Source of the DNA: Methanomicrobiales archaeon
GTDB lineage: Archaea > Halobacteriota > Methanomicrobia > Methanomicrobiales > Methanospirillaceae
Direction: 5' to 3'
DNA length: 32,633 nucleotides
Assembly: GCA_025360805.1 (NCBI GenBank)
Contig: JANYBK010000097.1
Coordinates: forward strand, 1 to 32,633
The first letter of the stretch is position 1; every line of letters begins with the position of its first letter. The notes below the pieces were generated by a model. It was not told where the DNA came from, did no database searches, and saw nothing but the letters and a program-made list of their open reading frames with translations. Shown in pieces: positions 1-8,480 of the stretch. The translations under genes were made by a program, and so were the position numbers.

Positions 1-38
1 CGGTATGTTCATGTTAGTTTCTTCTCCGGTAAATATCT

Positions 39-1310
39 ATGTACAAAATAAATAAAAATCAAAGAATTTTTACTGCCGATGGTCGGGTTGATCTTAATAT
101 GTCCAAAAAATCGGAAGTAAGTAACACATTTAACGAAAAAGGAACAAAAGCCGAAGACTTTGTTTATGAATTAGCAAAAAAAACATTTCTTAAGGACTGG
201 TGTTATTTAAGGCCACGTCTGCCGGAAAATAAAGGTAAAAAGGAACTCTGTGACTTACTGATCGTCTATGACGATATTGCGATCATTTGGCAGGTGAAGG
301 ATACAAAGTTGGACAAGAACGGTAAGAGAAAAAAAAGTGATATTGATAAAAATAAAAAACAACTTCTTGGCGCAAAAAGACAATTATTTGAGCTAAAAAC
401 TCCTGTGGAACTTGAAAATCCAAGACGGGGCAAAGAACTTTTCAATCCTGCATTAATCCAAAGAATTTTTTTAATTTCTGCTCTTGTCGGACCTGATGAA
501 GAGTCCTATGATTTTGTAGAAATTACCAACAATAATGTAATTCATATTTTTTCAAAAGAGTTTACTGAGATCGCCCTGAAGGAACTTGATACAATTTGGG
601 ATTTTATTGAATATCTCAGGAAAAAGGAAAATCTGATCAGAGTAAGTAAAAGTATCACGTTATACGGCGGGGAAAAAGAGTTATTGGCTTATTATCTCAT
701 GAACAATCGCGGGTTTGACCGGTTTGAAAAAATAGACTCAGTAATCATCGAACAATGTGGGTGGGAACAAATTAACAATCGACCCGAATATATCGCCAAA
801 AAAGAAGCCGATATGGTCAGTTATGGGTGGGATAGTTTGATTGATCGCGCCCATACTGGGGGTAGTGAATACGAAAAAGTAGCTAGAGAGTTAGCGCGTC
901 CGAATCGATTTAATCGGAGGGTTTTAGGGAGATCGTTTTACGATGCGTGGGTATCAGCAAATCAAGAATTGAAAAACAATCGTTTATTCCGTATGATTGA
1001 TGGCATTGGTACAACCTACTGTTTCGTTTTTTTAGATGAATCCTTTTCACGTGATGTGAGGAAATCAATGCTCCTACAAGTGTGTTATGTTGCGCGAGGA
1101 TCATTTAAGAAAAACAAAAAAGTCATTGGAATTGCTACAGAAATGAAGATAAAACCGGAATGTTCTTACGATTTTTTCGTTTTAGAGCAGCCAGGCTGGA
1201 CTCAAGAAAATCAAATTGCTATGGAAGCGATACAAGAAAAATACAAGATATTCGTAATGCCCAAATTGAAAAGTATACATGCATCTGAATATCCGGAGAA
1301 AATAACTTAA
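39..1310 (+). CDS. Nuclease-like hypothetical protein (possible PD-(D/E)XK fold)
   Basis: The product is 423 residues and I do not recognise a named family. Near the N-terminus there is a Glu in a helix-like stretch (EDFVYELAKK, about 39-48). It is followed by D72-LLIVYDD and then IIWQVKD, giving an Asp about 13 residues before a Q-x-K (Q85, K87). This E...D...(D/E/Q)xK spacing is the usual core of PD-(D/E)XK nucleases, including restriction and NERD-like enzymes. A Lys-rich stretch follows (about 88-115). The C-terminal 250 residues have no motif I can name. The gene is clearly richer in A+T than the core genes to its right, and no partner gene is in the window because it sits at the left edge. 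No clear Shine-Dalgarno marks the ATG at 39, and an in-frame ATG at 99 is an alternative start. The nuclease role is inferred from the motif only. Confidence 0.7.
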   Translation: MYKINKNQRIFTADGRVDLNMSKKSEVSNTFNEKGTKAEDFVYELAKKTFLKDWCYLRPRLPENKGKKELCDLLIVYDDIAIIWQVKDTKLDKNGKRKKSDIDKNKKQLLGAKRQLFELKTPVELENPRRGKELFNPALIQRIFLISALVGPDEESYDFVEITNNNVIHIFSKEFTEIALKELDTIWDFIEYLRKKENLIRVSKSITLYGGEKELLAYYLMNNRGFDRFEKIDSVIIEQCGWEQINNRPEYIAKKEADMVSYGWDSLIDRAHTGGSEYEKVARELARPNRFNRRVLGRSFYDAWVSANQELKNNRLFRMIDGIGTTYCFVFLDESFSRDVRKSMLLQVCYVARGSFKKNKKVIGIATEMKIKPECSYDFFVLEQPGWTQENQIAMEAIQEKYKIFVMPKLKSIHASEYPEKIT

Positions 1311-1514
1311 TTGAAAAAATTTACTTTTTCGATAATTTGGGTCATCAAAATTTGGAAAACTGCTGACTAATTATCTCATTTAGGATCTTCTTAATTGGTG
1401 AGGATGGAAGCACGGTGTACTGAATCCCTAGAAACGACTGCCTTGTTTATTTCGGGTACAACTGGGTGAACCCACAAGATTATACCCATTTCTTAAAATC
1501 ACAAAAAAGAGGAA
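1311..1514. other. Intergenic, no gene seen
   Basis: About 200 bases of AT-rich DNA separate the nuclease-like gene from the convergent NOG1 GTPase gene. T-rich stretches just after 1310 could end the rightward transcript. I see no convincing coding region or RNA gene. Confidence 0.5.
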
Positions 1515-2615
1515 TCAGACCGTTTCGGGATTCAAACCCGCACGATCTGTGCGTGGCTTACGGTGAAGCCGTTTCTTTTTGGGTTTTTTCACTTTCTCAG
1601 ATGAGTCGGAATCATCATCCATCTCCGGTTCCTCGGGTTCATGGATGATAGGGGATCTTATATCTGTAACAGTCCTCTTCTTTTCCACCGGTTCCGGCTT
1701 GTGTGCAAGTATCTCTGCAAGTACTGCATCGATCCCGTTTCCGGTCTGGGTTGACATTGTCATGTAACCCTCTCCTGCTACGAGATCAGACTTGTTGGCA
1801 ACAACAATCATTGGCACGTCCACCATACCTACTACTTCATCGCGCAGGTGGAGCTGGACATCCATAGGATAACCGCAGTGCTCTGAAGGGTCGAGGATGA
1901 AGAGCACCACATCTGCAACATTCATCATCGCTGAAAGTGCCTGCCGCTCGATCTGGTTGCGTTCTTCTGCCGGGCGATCAAGAATGCCCGGCGTATCCAC
2001 AAACTGGATTCGCTCGCGTGGCAGATCCCGGTGTCCGATAATGATCCCTTTGGTGGTAAACGGGTATGCTGCCACTTCAGGAGCTGCTGAGGATACCCGC
2101 TTGATAAACGAGGATTTCCCTACATTGGGGTAGCCAGCGATCACGATGGTATATGCCTCTTCTACGTTGGGGAGATGGCGCAGGACATTTCTCACTTCGT
2201 TTAAAAAGTGCAGGTCCTTATCAATCTGGTGCACCATTGAGGCGAGCCGGGCCACTGCGCGTTTACGCACAATGAGGGTATCGGCAGCCTTTCGGGACTG
2301 CACTGCCAGCTGGTTTCCGATAATCTTAGTGTGCTTGGCTGCCCAGCCGACTGCACCGAGTGACATTTTTATCCGTTCAATCCCGTATAGGATATCAGCC
2401 AGTTCCCTGTAAAAGGGGGGAAGATCATCAAATTCGGGAAATCCCCGTATTATATAAACAAGGCGATCGTGAACCGCTGCACCAACAGCCCGGACAAACT
2501 CTTCGTTTGCGCGCTCCTTGTTGGTCTTCTCTTTCATCTTCTTTGCTGCACGTCGGAAACTCCGGTCAAGGATCTCATCCGCAGTTGGTACCGTCGGCAT
2601 TTTTTCGAATTCCAT
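1515..2615 (-). CDS. NOG1-family GTPase (OBG/Nog superfamily)
   Basis: This 366-residue GTPase has a NOG1-type N-terminal helical region containing FPEFDDLPPFYREL (59-72). A G domain follows: G1 GYPNVGKSS (161-169), a PFTTKG switch I segment (185-190), G3 DTPG (207-210) and G4 NKSD (274-277). The C-terminal tail (about 315-366) is very acidic and then very basic, fitting an rRNA-binding extension. Eukaryotic Nog1 acts in 60S ribosome assembly; an equivalent role in large-subunit maturation is inferred here. The start MEFEKMPTVPTADE matches the usual beginning of archaeal homologues. No Shine-Dalgarno precedes it, so the mRNA is probably leaderless or nearly so. The gene is divergent from the CBS regulator at 2662, with only 46 bases between them. 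Confidence 0.9.
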   Translation of the reverse strand: MEFEKMPTVPTADEILDRSFRRAAKKMKEKTNKERANEEFVRAVGAAVHDRLVYIIRGFPEFDDLPPFYRELADILYGIERIKMSLGAVGWAAKHTKIIGNQLAVQSRKAADTLIVRKRAVARLASMVHQIDKDLHFLNEVRNVLRHLPNVEEAYTIVIAGYPNVGKSSFIKRVSSAAPEVAAYPFTTKGIIIGHRDLPRERIQFVDTPGILDRPAEERNQIERQALSAMMNVADVVLFILDPSEHCGYPMDVQLHLRDEVVGMVDVPMIVVANKSDLVAGEGYMTMSTQTGNGIDAVLAEILAHKPEPVEKKRTVTDIRSPIIHEPEEPEMDDDSDSSEKVKKPKKKRLHRKPRTDRAGLNPETV

Positions 2616-2627
2616 AAATCGCTTACC

Positions 2628-2637
2628 TATATATTAA
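2628..2637 (+). promoter_or_regulatory. TATA box for the wHTH-CBS regulator
   Basis: TATATATTAA is centred about 30 bases before the ATG at 2662. That spacing would start the transcript almost at the start codon, and no Shine-Dalgarno is present, so a leaderless mRNA is likely. The element lies in the 46-base divergent gap and could also affect the NOG1 gene, although its spacing to that start is too short to be the main box there. Confidence 0.55.
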
Positions 2638-2661
2638 TGGACAGTCATACGGTTTATCGTT

Positions 2662-3543
2662 ATGGACCTGTCCCTGATCCAAAAAGATATCCTGATTACA
2701 TTAATCACCCTCTACCACAGGCAGTCTCACTCAATAAAAGGCGAAGATATCGCCAACCTGATCCAGCGCAACCCGGGGACTGTGCGCAACCAGATGCAGT
2801 CATTAAAGGCGATTGGCCTTGTGGACGGTGTGCCCGGTCCTAAAGGGGGATACATGCCAACGGGGCTTGCTTACAAGGCACTCAATTTCAATGTATCCGA
2901 AGCGGGTGATTATGATGTAGCAATCAGCAGGAATGGAAACCTGGTTGCCGGGGCAAATGTCCTTGAGATCGCTTTTACTACACTTTGTCATCCTGATATC
3001 TGTCATGCGGTAATCAAACTGGTCGGGAGTGCCAAACTCTTTGAGGTTGGGGACCAGGTTACTGTTGGCCCCACACCGGTTAACAAGCTCCTGATTCGTG
3101 GCGAAGTGTTCGGTAAAGACGAATCCACACAATCGCTCCTTATCGCTACATCAGAGATCATATCGCTTCCCAAAAAGCCGATCAGGTACTATATGAGCAG
3201 CCCGCTCAAAACACTTACCCATTTAAACACGCTTTACGATGCACTTGTCCTTTTTAACCACGAACATATTCACGGAGCTCCTATACTCAAAAACGGGAAG
3301 CTGGCCGGTATTATTACTATGAGCGATATTGCAAAATCCATAGAAAAGAACCTGCCCCTGACAACAAAAGTGACAGAGGTGATGACAACTGATGTCGTGG
3401 AAGCCACTTCAGATACCCGGCTTTTTAATGTGATCAGCAGGTTCAAGGAGCGGGCGATTGGCAGATTGATCGTTGTTGAGGACGGGACACCTGTCGGGAT
3501 TATTACCCAGTCTGATATCATCAAGGTATTTCCCGCGCTCTAA
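2662..3543 (+). CDS. wHTH transcriptional regulator with C-terminal CBS pair (COG2524-like)
   Basis: The 293-residue product starts with a winged helix-turn-helix (about 1-75; SIKGEDIANLIQRNPGTVRN is the HTH, GPKGGYMPT the wing). A middle domain (about 78-170) contains two Cys (C109, C114) and a beta-rich stretch. Two CBS motifs follow (about 177-230 and 238-293), ending TPVGIITQSDIIKVF. CBS pairs usually bind adenine nucleotides or S-adenosylmethionine, so the protein probably couples DNA binding to an energy or methyl-donor signal; the ligand and targets are not visible. It is transcribed from a short divergent gap shared with the NOG1 gene, and the histone gene follows 51 bases later. Confidence 0.88.
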   Translation: MDLSLIQKDILITLITLYHRQSHSIKGEDIANLIQRNPGTVRNQMQSLKAIGLVDGVPGPKGGYMPTGLAYKALNFNVSEAGDYDVAISRNGNLVAGANVLEIAFTTLCHPDICHAVIKLVGSAKLFEVGDQVTVGPTPVNKLLIRGEVFGKDESTQSLLIATSEIISLPKKPIRYYMSSPLKTLTHLNTLYDALVLFNHEHIHGAPILKNGKLAGIITMSDIAKSIEKNLPLTTKVTEVMTTDVVEATSDTRLFNVISRFKERAIGRLIVVEDGTPVGIITQSDIIKVFPAL

Positions 3544-3594
3544 AACAACATCTTTAGATATTTTGAATGAAATTGTATGAATGGAGATGTATCA

Positions 3595-3804
3595 ATGACA
3601 GAATTATCCCAGGCAGCAGTTGAACGAATTATCAAAAATACCGGGGCCGAGCGTGTCAGTGCTGACGCCTGTGAAACCCTTGCAGAGCTAATGGAAGAAT
3701 ACGGGACATTCCTTGCAACTGAGGCCAAGAAAATGTCTGACCATGCGGGCAGAAAGACCATGCGTGGATCGGATATAAGAATGGCGGCAGATCTTTTCAA
3801 ATGA
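3595..3804 (+). CDS. Archaeal histone (HMf family)
   Basis: I place the start at the ATG at 3595, giving 69 residues, the same length as HMfB. GGAGATG at 3583-3589 is a good ribosome site 5 bases upstream of it. The in-frame ATG at 3577 would add six residues and has no such site. The histone fold is complete: RIIKNTGAERVS (11-22), a long central helix (25-50), then HAGRKT (50-55) and SDIRMAADLF. H50 and D60 correspond to the HMfB dimer-dimer interface residues H49 and D59, and R20, K54 and T55 to DNA-contacting residues. The protein should form dimers and stack into hypernucleosomes. The N-terminus (LSQAAVERIIK) differs from the common LPIAPIGRIIK. Confidence 0.95.
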   Translation: MTELSQAAVERIIKNTGAERVSADACETLAELMEEYGTFLATEAKKMSDHAGRKTMRGSDIRMAADLFK

Positions 3805-3862
3805 ACATTAAGTAAGTGATTAATCCAAAAAAACACTTTTTTGTCCTGTATTTTTAGAACAG

Positions 3863-3876
3863 TTTAAATATTTATA
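3863..3876 (+). promoter_or_regulatory. TATA box for the PRC-barrel gene
   Basis: The run TTTAAATATTTATA is centred about 26 bases before the ATG at 3893. No Shine-Dalgarno lies between them, so the transcript probably begins at or next to the start codon (leaderless). Confidence 0.65.
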
Positions 3877-3892
3877 CATCGTCAATTTTTTA

Positions 3893-4147
3893 ATGACACG
3901 TGTATTTGCCCGCACCCTATCGCGAAAGAAGATTATGAGCAACGATGGGAAACTTATCGGTACCCTGAAAAACATCAGGGTCGATTTTGATTCCGGACAG
4001 GTTGTTGAGATGCTCATCCACCCGGACCAGACATTTGACACAGCAAATTATGATATGGAAGATGACAAGATCTTAAAAATTTCCTTTGAAGCAGTCAAGG
4101 ATATAAAAGATTATATTGTCGTCGATCGCTTTGCAGCGCGAAGATAG
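3893..4147 (+). CDS. PRC-barrel domain protein
   Basis: A small 84-residue protein that is almost wholly one PRC-barrel. Its typical beginning is ARTLSRKKIMSNDGKLIGTL (6-25), followed by a beta-rich stretch, and it ends [10 protein letters not shown]. Archaea commonly encode several such free-standing PRC-barrels. The domain is related to RimM and photosynthetic reaction-centre H-subunit domains and is thought to mediate protein or RNA contacts, but no specific role can be assigned here. Its 3' end overlaps the convergent HAD phosphatase gene by 37 bases (4111-4147), so the two transcripts are antisense there. Confidence 0.88.
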   Translation: MTRVFARTLSRKKIMSNDGKLIGTLKNIRVDFDSGQVVEMLIHPDQTFDTANYDMEDDKILKISFEAVKDIKDYIVVDRFAARR

Positions 4148-4827
4148 GATTCATATTTTTTTACAACTTCTACAAATCCATCACCATATTCTTTTTTTGC
4201 AACATACTGTGCCGCTGCCTTGACTGATGCATGACCATTTGCAACGGTTGCTCCGATGCCGGCAGTTTTTAACATCTGAATGTCATTGAGAGAATCGCCA
4301 ATGGCAAGGAAATCAGAAGGTAAAAGTCCCATCTCCTGTGCCAGTGCAACAAGGGCAGTTCCCTTATCCACTCCGGGGGCTTGCAGGTGGATGGCATAAC
4401 CTGTATCAAGCACCTGTACCCGGTATTCTTTTAAGAGCATTTTCACCTCATCGACAGGCACCGTCCGGCCAAATGCTAGGTCTGCATAGCGATAGGTGGG
4501 GCTATAGAGTTCCAGTTCTATTCCCTGAGTGCGGTAATGTCTTTGCAACAATTCCAGTGCAGCACGGCATATTCCCTGATCGCCCCGGATGTGAGGGGTG
4601 CCGGTAAATCCGACCCTGAACACCCCTCCATTCTCTGCAATGAAGGTACCGTGTGTACCGATCATTTTGCAGAGAGCATCCATGAAGCAGGAAGTATTCC
4701 CGCTTGCAAGAACTACTTCAATTCCATTATCAACAAGAGACCTGATAGTATCGATTGCACCGGTGTTGATCCGGCGGGACGAATCAGTGATCGTCCCGTC
4801 AATATCTGTCAGGATTGCTTTTAACAC
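4111..4827 (-). CDS. pgp: Phosphoglycolate phosphatase, archaeal HAD type
   Basis: This 238-residue HAD hydrolase has a C2-type cap (subclass IIB). Motif I is DIDGT (nucleophile D8, acid/base D10), motif II SGN (42-44), motif III K155 and motif IV GDSLND (177-182). The sequence and size match archaeal phosphoglycolate phosphatases of the TA0175 type, which split 2-phosphoglycolate to glycolate and phosphate; related HAD proteins can act on other phospho-sugars, so the substrate is inferred. The start codon is GTG at 4827-4825 and overlaps the end of radA (TAA at 4823-4821), so translation is probably coupled. It is the last gene of the leftward dapL-lysA-RPA-radA run. Confidence 0.85.
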   Translation of the reverse strand: MLKAILTDIDGTITDSSRRINTGAIDTIRSLVDNGIEVVLASGNTSCFMDALCKMIGTHGTFIAENGGVFRVGFTGTPHIRGDQGICRAALELLQRHYRTQGIELELYSPTYRYADLAFGRTVPVDEVKMLLKEYRVQVLDTGYAIHLQAPGVDKGTALVALAQEMGLLPSDFLAIGDSLNDIQMLKTAGIGATVANGHASVKAAAQYVAKKEYGDGFVEVVKKYESYLRAAKRSTTI

Positions 4828-5798
4828 GACTTGAGACCTGCTTCTTCGACAATGAACGGGGCTTCTCCCTCGGGAAGATTGGGACTGTCCACGAGACGTG
4901 CAATACGTTTTCCGCCTTTGCTCTTGCGCAGGTAGAGACGGAAGGTGGCCGTGTGCCCGACAATGTTGCCCCCGATTGGCTTTGTCGGGTCTCCAAAGAA
5001 TACTGCCGGGTTGGACATAACCTGGTTGGTTACGAGCCCTACTCCGTTGTGCTCATCGATGAGCTTGAAGAGCTCGTGCATGTGCCGGTTCAGCTTCTGC
5101 TGGCGGGTGGCAAGCGTACCCCTGCCAGCATATTCTGCCCGGAAATGCGCAGTGAGCGAGTCGATGATGAAGAGTTTGACCGGTTTGTCGCTGTTTTTGA
5201 GTTCTGTCGCAAGGTCGCGTGAGTTCTCCACGAGCAGCATCTGGTGGTCGGAAGTGTGAGCCCGGGCAATATGGATATTTTGTAAAAATTCATCCACATC
5301 CGGGATATTATCTAATCCCAGGCCGTTTACCATCTGCTCGATACGTTCGGGACGGAAGGTATTCTCCGTATCTATGTAGATGGCGCTCCCGTCCAGTCCC
5401 CCCAGTTCGGTGGGAAGCTGCACGTTGACTGCCATCTGGTGGACGATCTGACTCTTACCGGAACCAAACTCACCGTACATCTCGGTGATTGCCTGTGTCT
5501 CCATTCCCCCGCCCAGCAGGGCATCAAGTTCAGGAACCCGGAATGACAGTTTTTTGATATCCTTTCTCTGTTCAAAGATATCTTTTCCTGTCTTGAACCC
5601 GCCGATATCTGCAGCTTCTCTTGCTGCTTTGATGATCTTTTTTGCGGTTGACTCAGAGATCTCCGAGACTTCAGAGAGTTCTGCCGGCGATGCGGTAGCG
5701 ATACTTTCCACCGAGAGGTAACCAGCTTCGCGGAGCTTGTCTGCGGTGCTCGGGCCAACGCCCGGTAAATCTTCAATGCTTAATGGTCCTTCAGCCAT
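4821..5798 (-). CDS. radA: DNA repair and recombination protein RadA
   Basis: RadA is the archaeal RecA/Rad51 recombinase, which forms ATP-dependent filaments on single-stranded DNA and drives strand exchange. I start it at the ATG at 5798 (325 residues). It begins [16 protein letters not shown], as homologues do, and GGAG lies 10 bases upstream; a longer frame reaching 5843 adds 15 residues unlike the family. It has an N-terminal helix-hairpin-helix domain (about 1-60), Walker [10 protein letters not shown] (109-117), Walker B LFIIDSL (about 209-215), and the L1/L2 region with [22 protein letters not shown] and [17 protein letters not shown]. All motifs are intact. It probably has its own promoter in the 81-base gap after RPA and shares a transcript with the phosphatase. 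Confidence 0.97.
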   Translation of the reverse strand: MAEGPLSIEDLPGVGPSTADKLREAGYLSVESIATASPAELSEVSEISESTAKKIIKAAREAADIGGFKTGKDIFEQRKDIKKLSFRVPELDALLGGGMETQAITEMYGEFGSGKSQIVHQMAVNVQLPTELGGLDGSAIYIDTENTFRPERIEQMVNGLGLDNIPDVDEFLQNIHIARAHTSDHQMLLVENSRDLATELKNSDKPVKLFIIDSLTAHFRAEYAGRGTLATRQQKLNRHMHELFKLIDEHNGVGLVTNQVMSNPAVFFGDPTKPIGGNIVGHTATFRLYLRKSKGGKRIARLVDSPNLPEGEAPFIVEEAGLKSC

Positions 5799-5840
5799 TT
5801 CTTTACAACTCCTATGGCACAACAAGATGTTATACACTCG

Positions 5841-5850
5841 CATATAACCC
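5841..5850 (-). promoter_or_regulatory. Likely TATA box for radA
   Basis: On the minus strand the sequence reads GGGTTATATG. A start about 27 bases downstream would fall near 5818, leaving a leader of about 20 bases that contains the GGAG site of radA. A 5-bp inverted repeat (CCACG-GAGTG-CGTGG, 5850-5864) lies just upstream and could be an operator or simply a chance hairpin. Confidence 0.45.
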
Positions 5851-5879
5851 CACGGAGTGCGTGGTGTGAAAGTGTTTTT

Positions 5880-7175
5880 TTAACCTTTGAGACTCTCGTT
5901 AAATCTTTGTAGATGTGCCAGAACATCATCCCGTTTGAGAACAACCGGTTCTGCCTGAGTTGGAACAATTCGGCTCCCTTTTATGAGTCCTGTTACTTTA
6001 AGTCCGGTACCGTGCGGAAAACTGCCCTCTATCAAGTAGCGGTCAGTACCATTATCGATAAATGTGCACCCCAGACCGTGAATGATGGTTCCGGAAAAAA
6101 CAATTGTGTGTGCCTCTTCATCCGGCACCCGCAATGCACTGCCTCGTCCCACTCCAAGTTCAATGCCTCCAAACCGCCCGGGTTTAGCTGTTGCGTGGTA
6201 AACTTCAACCCGTTCACCTGTCTTTAATGGCGTAAGGGCAAAATCGCCCCAGAGAACCAGTCTGAGTTCCTCTCCTTCATCAACGATTATGACATTTCTC
6301 ACCCAGGAAGCAGTACCGTTCCGGGTGGTGAAAGTGCGAGGCTGCTGCTGCTGTTTTACCTGCCCTTTCACTGAATAAATTCCCTGATCGCTCACGGAAC
6401 TAAGATGAGTGAATGGCACAGAAACCACAGTATCTGTTACTGTGACAGTACTTGTTTCATCAAGACTGTAATCCCTGCCTTCACTTTTATTGTTGGGTTT
6501 TGCACCGCTGATATGCACCGTGATACCGGGAGTGATATCGCACAATAGTTCCGGCGCCCATGCAACGAGCCGTGCCGAACCCTTATCATCGCCAATAACC
6601 GCTTCTATCATCTCACCGGCGGTCCCATCCCTCCGGTTGAACGTGCGTGGCTCGTTTATGGCAATCACAATTGCATCGAGTTCAACCGGTTCATTGGAGA
6701 GACTGCCTGCACCTTGGGCCGGCAGGTTGCAGGTGATCTCACAGCTTGCCAGGCGCAGGGCCAGGGCATAGATCTCTTTGGTACTTTTTCCCGGGTGCCG
6801 GCCGATGATCTCTAACACATCTCCAATGGCTACATCCACTGCTGCACCTGCCTTCTCGTCCCAGAGCACCACCCGCGTAGTTCCTGTTTCGTCCCCTAAT
6901 AGCAGGGTGGCAACCCAACCTTTTTCGCCATCGGCCCTGTCAAATTCTTTGGGTTCGGTCTTGTCAACTACTTTTCCGAAAAATGAAAACAGGCTGGACT
7001 TTCCGCTCAGCCCCTTGATCTTCACATGCTGCCGGCCCAGTTCACCGATTACCATCATGGCGGCGGTCGGTTCATCGACAAGGTCGCCGCAATCATCAAT
7101 CTTCTTATCTACGCGTTGCTGGAACTCGTCGGTTGTGATCAGGTCATCGACCAGTGCATAGTGAAAGAGGACCAC
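5880..7175 (-). CDS. Replication protein A, multi-OB-fold single-strand DNA-binding protein
   Basis: This 431-residue protein contains at least three consecutive OB-fold regions (about 67-165, 187-290 and 298-385). Each has the RPA-like pattern of a paired-strand core ending in VVLW, LVAW or LVLW after G-D/E-x-x-G. A fourth short beta-rich segment is at the C-terminus (about 388-420). It should coat single-stranded DNA during replication and recombination and hand it to RadA, encoded next downstream. I see no CxxC zinc-finger motif, unlike some euryarchaeal RPAs. The start is GTG at 7175, with a GGAG-type site in the 12-base gap after lysA. A PEST-like QQQQ stretch is at about 308. Placement beside radA supports a DNA-repair operon. 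Confidence 0.87.
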   Translation of the reverse strand: MVLFHYALVDDLITTDEFQQRVDKKIDDCGDLVDEPTAAMMVIGELGRQHVKIKGLSGKSSLFSFFGKVVDKTEPKEFDRADGEKGWVATLLLGDETGTTRVVLWDEKAGAAVDVAIGDVLEIIGRHPGKSTKEIYALALRLASCEITCNLPAQGAGSLSNEPVELDAIVIAINEPRTFNRRDGTAGEMIEAVIGDDKGSARLVAWAPELLCDITPGITVHISGAKPNNKSEGRDYSLDETSTVTVTDTVVSVPFTHLSSVSDQGIYSVKGQVKQQQQPRTFTTRNGTASWVRNVIIVDEGEELRLVLWGDFALTPLKTGERVEVYHATAKPGRFGGIELGVGRGSALRVPDEEAHTIVFSGTIIHGLGCTFIDNGTDRYLIEGSFPHGTGLKVTGLIKGSRIVPTQAEPVVLKRDDVLAHLQRFNESLKG

Positions 7176-7187
7176 AGGGCTCTCCGC

Positions 7188-8480
7188 TTACCGCTGCCAG
7201 TCAGGGCGTTCCATGGTGGCTGTTATATCAGCAACAGTCTCTCCCCTTCGCATAAGTCCGGCCTGTGTTCCACGGATTATTACTTCGGGGCAGCGTGGGC
7301 GGCTGTTGTATTGCGATGACATGGCAAACCCGTATGCACCTGTATCGAGCACCGCGATGATATCTCCAGCTGCCAGTTCGGGGAGTTTCCGGTCGGGTGC
7401 AAGTATGTCACCGGTCTCGCAGATCGGGCCTGTCACGGTATATTCTGTTGTGAGCGGGGCATCTGCCTTGTTTGCAACAATAACCTCATGGTATGCATCA
7501 TACATCGCGGGCCGGATGAGCAGGTTGAACCCCGCATCCACGTTGGCAAACCGCTTGTGAGCGGATTTTGTCGAATTGACCCGGGTGAGGAGGATCGTAG
7601 AATCGGCTACGAGTGAACGGCCTGGCTCTATCCAGAGTTCGGGGGTGATCCCGCAAGCCTCAACACCCGCCTTGAAGACCGGGATGACCTTTGCGGCATA
7701 GTCTTCCGGAGATGGGGACGGATCAGTATCATGGTGATACGGAATTCCCAGTCCGCCACCGAGATCAATGAACTCAAGTTTCACGCCCATGTTGGTGAGT
7801 TCCTTTGCTATGCGCACCATCACTTCAGCAGCGCGGACAAAGGGTTCAACTTCGAGGATCTGTGAGCCAATATGGCAGTGAATTCCCACCGGCTGGATAT
7901 TTTTGCATCCCATGGCTTCCCGGTATGCGGCGGGAATCTCCTTGTGGGGGATGCCGAACTTGCTGGTGGCAAGACCGGTTGCGATCTTCGGGTGGGTGGG
8001 GACTTCAAGCGCCGGGTTGACGCGGAACGCGATCTTGACGGTTTTTTCTGCAGCCCGGGCAGCTGCATCGAGCTGGTGGAGTTCGTCAAGCGAGTCCACC
8101 GATACTTTCACGCCTTTTTCAACCGCAAGTTTCAGGTCAGCCGGGGTCTTTGAACTGCCATTGAAGAGCAGTTTTTCCGGCGTCATGCCGGCTTCAAGTG
8201 CGAGATGCAGTTCTCCAGATGAGAATATGTCTGCACCCGCCCCTAGTTTTGCAAGTGCCCGCATTATCGCGAGGTTGCCGTTGGCTTTTGCTGCAAAGAG
8301 TACCTGGACTTTGGGGTAGCGGGCTCCGAAGGCTTTCCTGTAGCTCTCAAACTGCTCGACAACCCGGTCCTCGCTCGTGACATAGAGTGGAGTCCCGTAT
8401 TTTTCTGCAAGCGCAACACAGTCCTGCCCGTTAATCTTCAGGTGTCCGTTCTCGACCGTCAGGTGGTGAGCGAGTTTCAC
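7188..8480 (-). CDS. lysA: Diaminopimelate decarboxylase
   Basis: LysA decarboxylates meso-diaminopimelate to lysine, the final step of the pathway. The 430-residue product has the alanine-racemase-fold PLP enzyme motifs: AAKANGN with the PLP lysine K65, HCHIGSQ (201-207), GGGLGIPYH, EPGRSLVADS, CETGD with the catalytic cysteine, and GAYGFAMSSQYNSRPR for the second active-site face. The length is normal and nothing is missing. The start is GTG at 8480, and GTGA overlaps the stop of dapL, so the two are translationally coupled. Its partner DapL supplies LL-diaminopimelate; the epimerase that connects them (DapF) is not in this window. Confidence 0.96.
   Translation of the reverse strand: MKLAHHLTVENGHLKINGQDCVALAEKYGTPLYVTSEDRVVEQFESYRKAFGARYPKVQVLFAAKANGNLAIMRALAKLGAGADIFSSGELHLALEAGMTPEKLLFNGSSKTPADLKLAVEKGVKVSVDSLDELHQLDAAARAAEKTVKIAFRVNPALEVPTHPKIATGLATSKFGIPHKEIPAAYREAMGCKNIQPVGIHCHIGSQILEVEPFVRAAEVMVRIAKELTNMGVKLEFIDLGGGLGIPYHHDTDPSPSPEDYAAKVIPVFKAGVEACGITPELWIEPGRSLVADSTILLTRVNSTKSAHKRFANVDAGFNLLIRPAMYDAYHEVIVANKADAPLTTEYTVTGPICETGDILAPDRKLPELAAGDIIAVLDTGAYGFAMSSQYNSRPRCPEVIIRGTQAGLMRRGETVADITATMERPDWQR

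Noticed and set aside
1529-1545. T-arm-like sequence CGGGATTCAAACCCG, as in a tRNA
   Set aside because: The loop would not keep the G53-C61 pair, no acceptor or anticodon stem surrounds it, and it codes for the last residues of the NOG1 GTPase on the other strand.
3577-3594. Earlier ATG for the histone giving 75 residues
   Set aside because: It has no ribosome site, adds residues absent from the family, and the GGAGATG site fits the ATG at 3595.
5799-5843. Earlier start for RadA adding 15 residues
   Set aside because: The extension does not resemble RadA, covers the likely TATA box, and the GGAG site fits the ATG at 5798.
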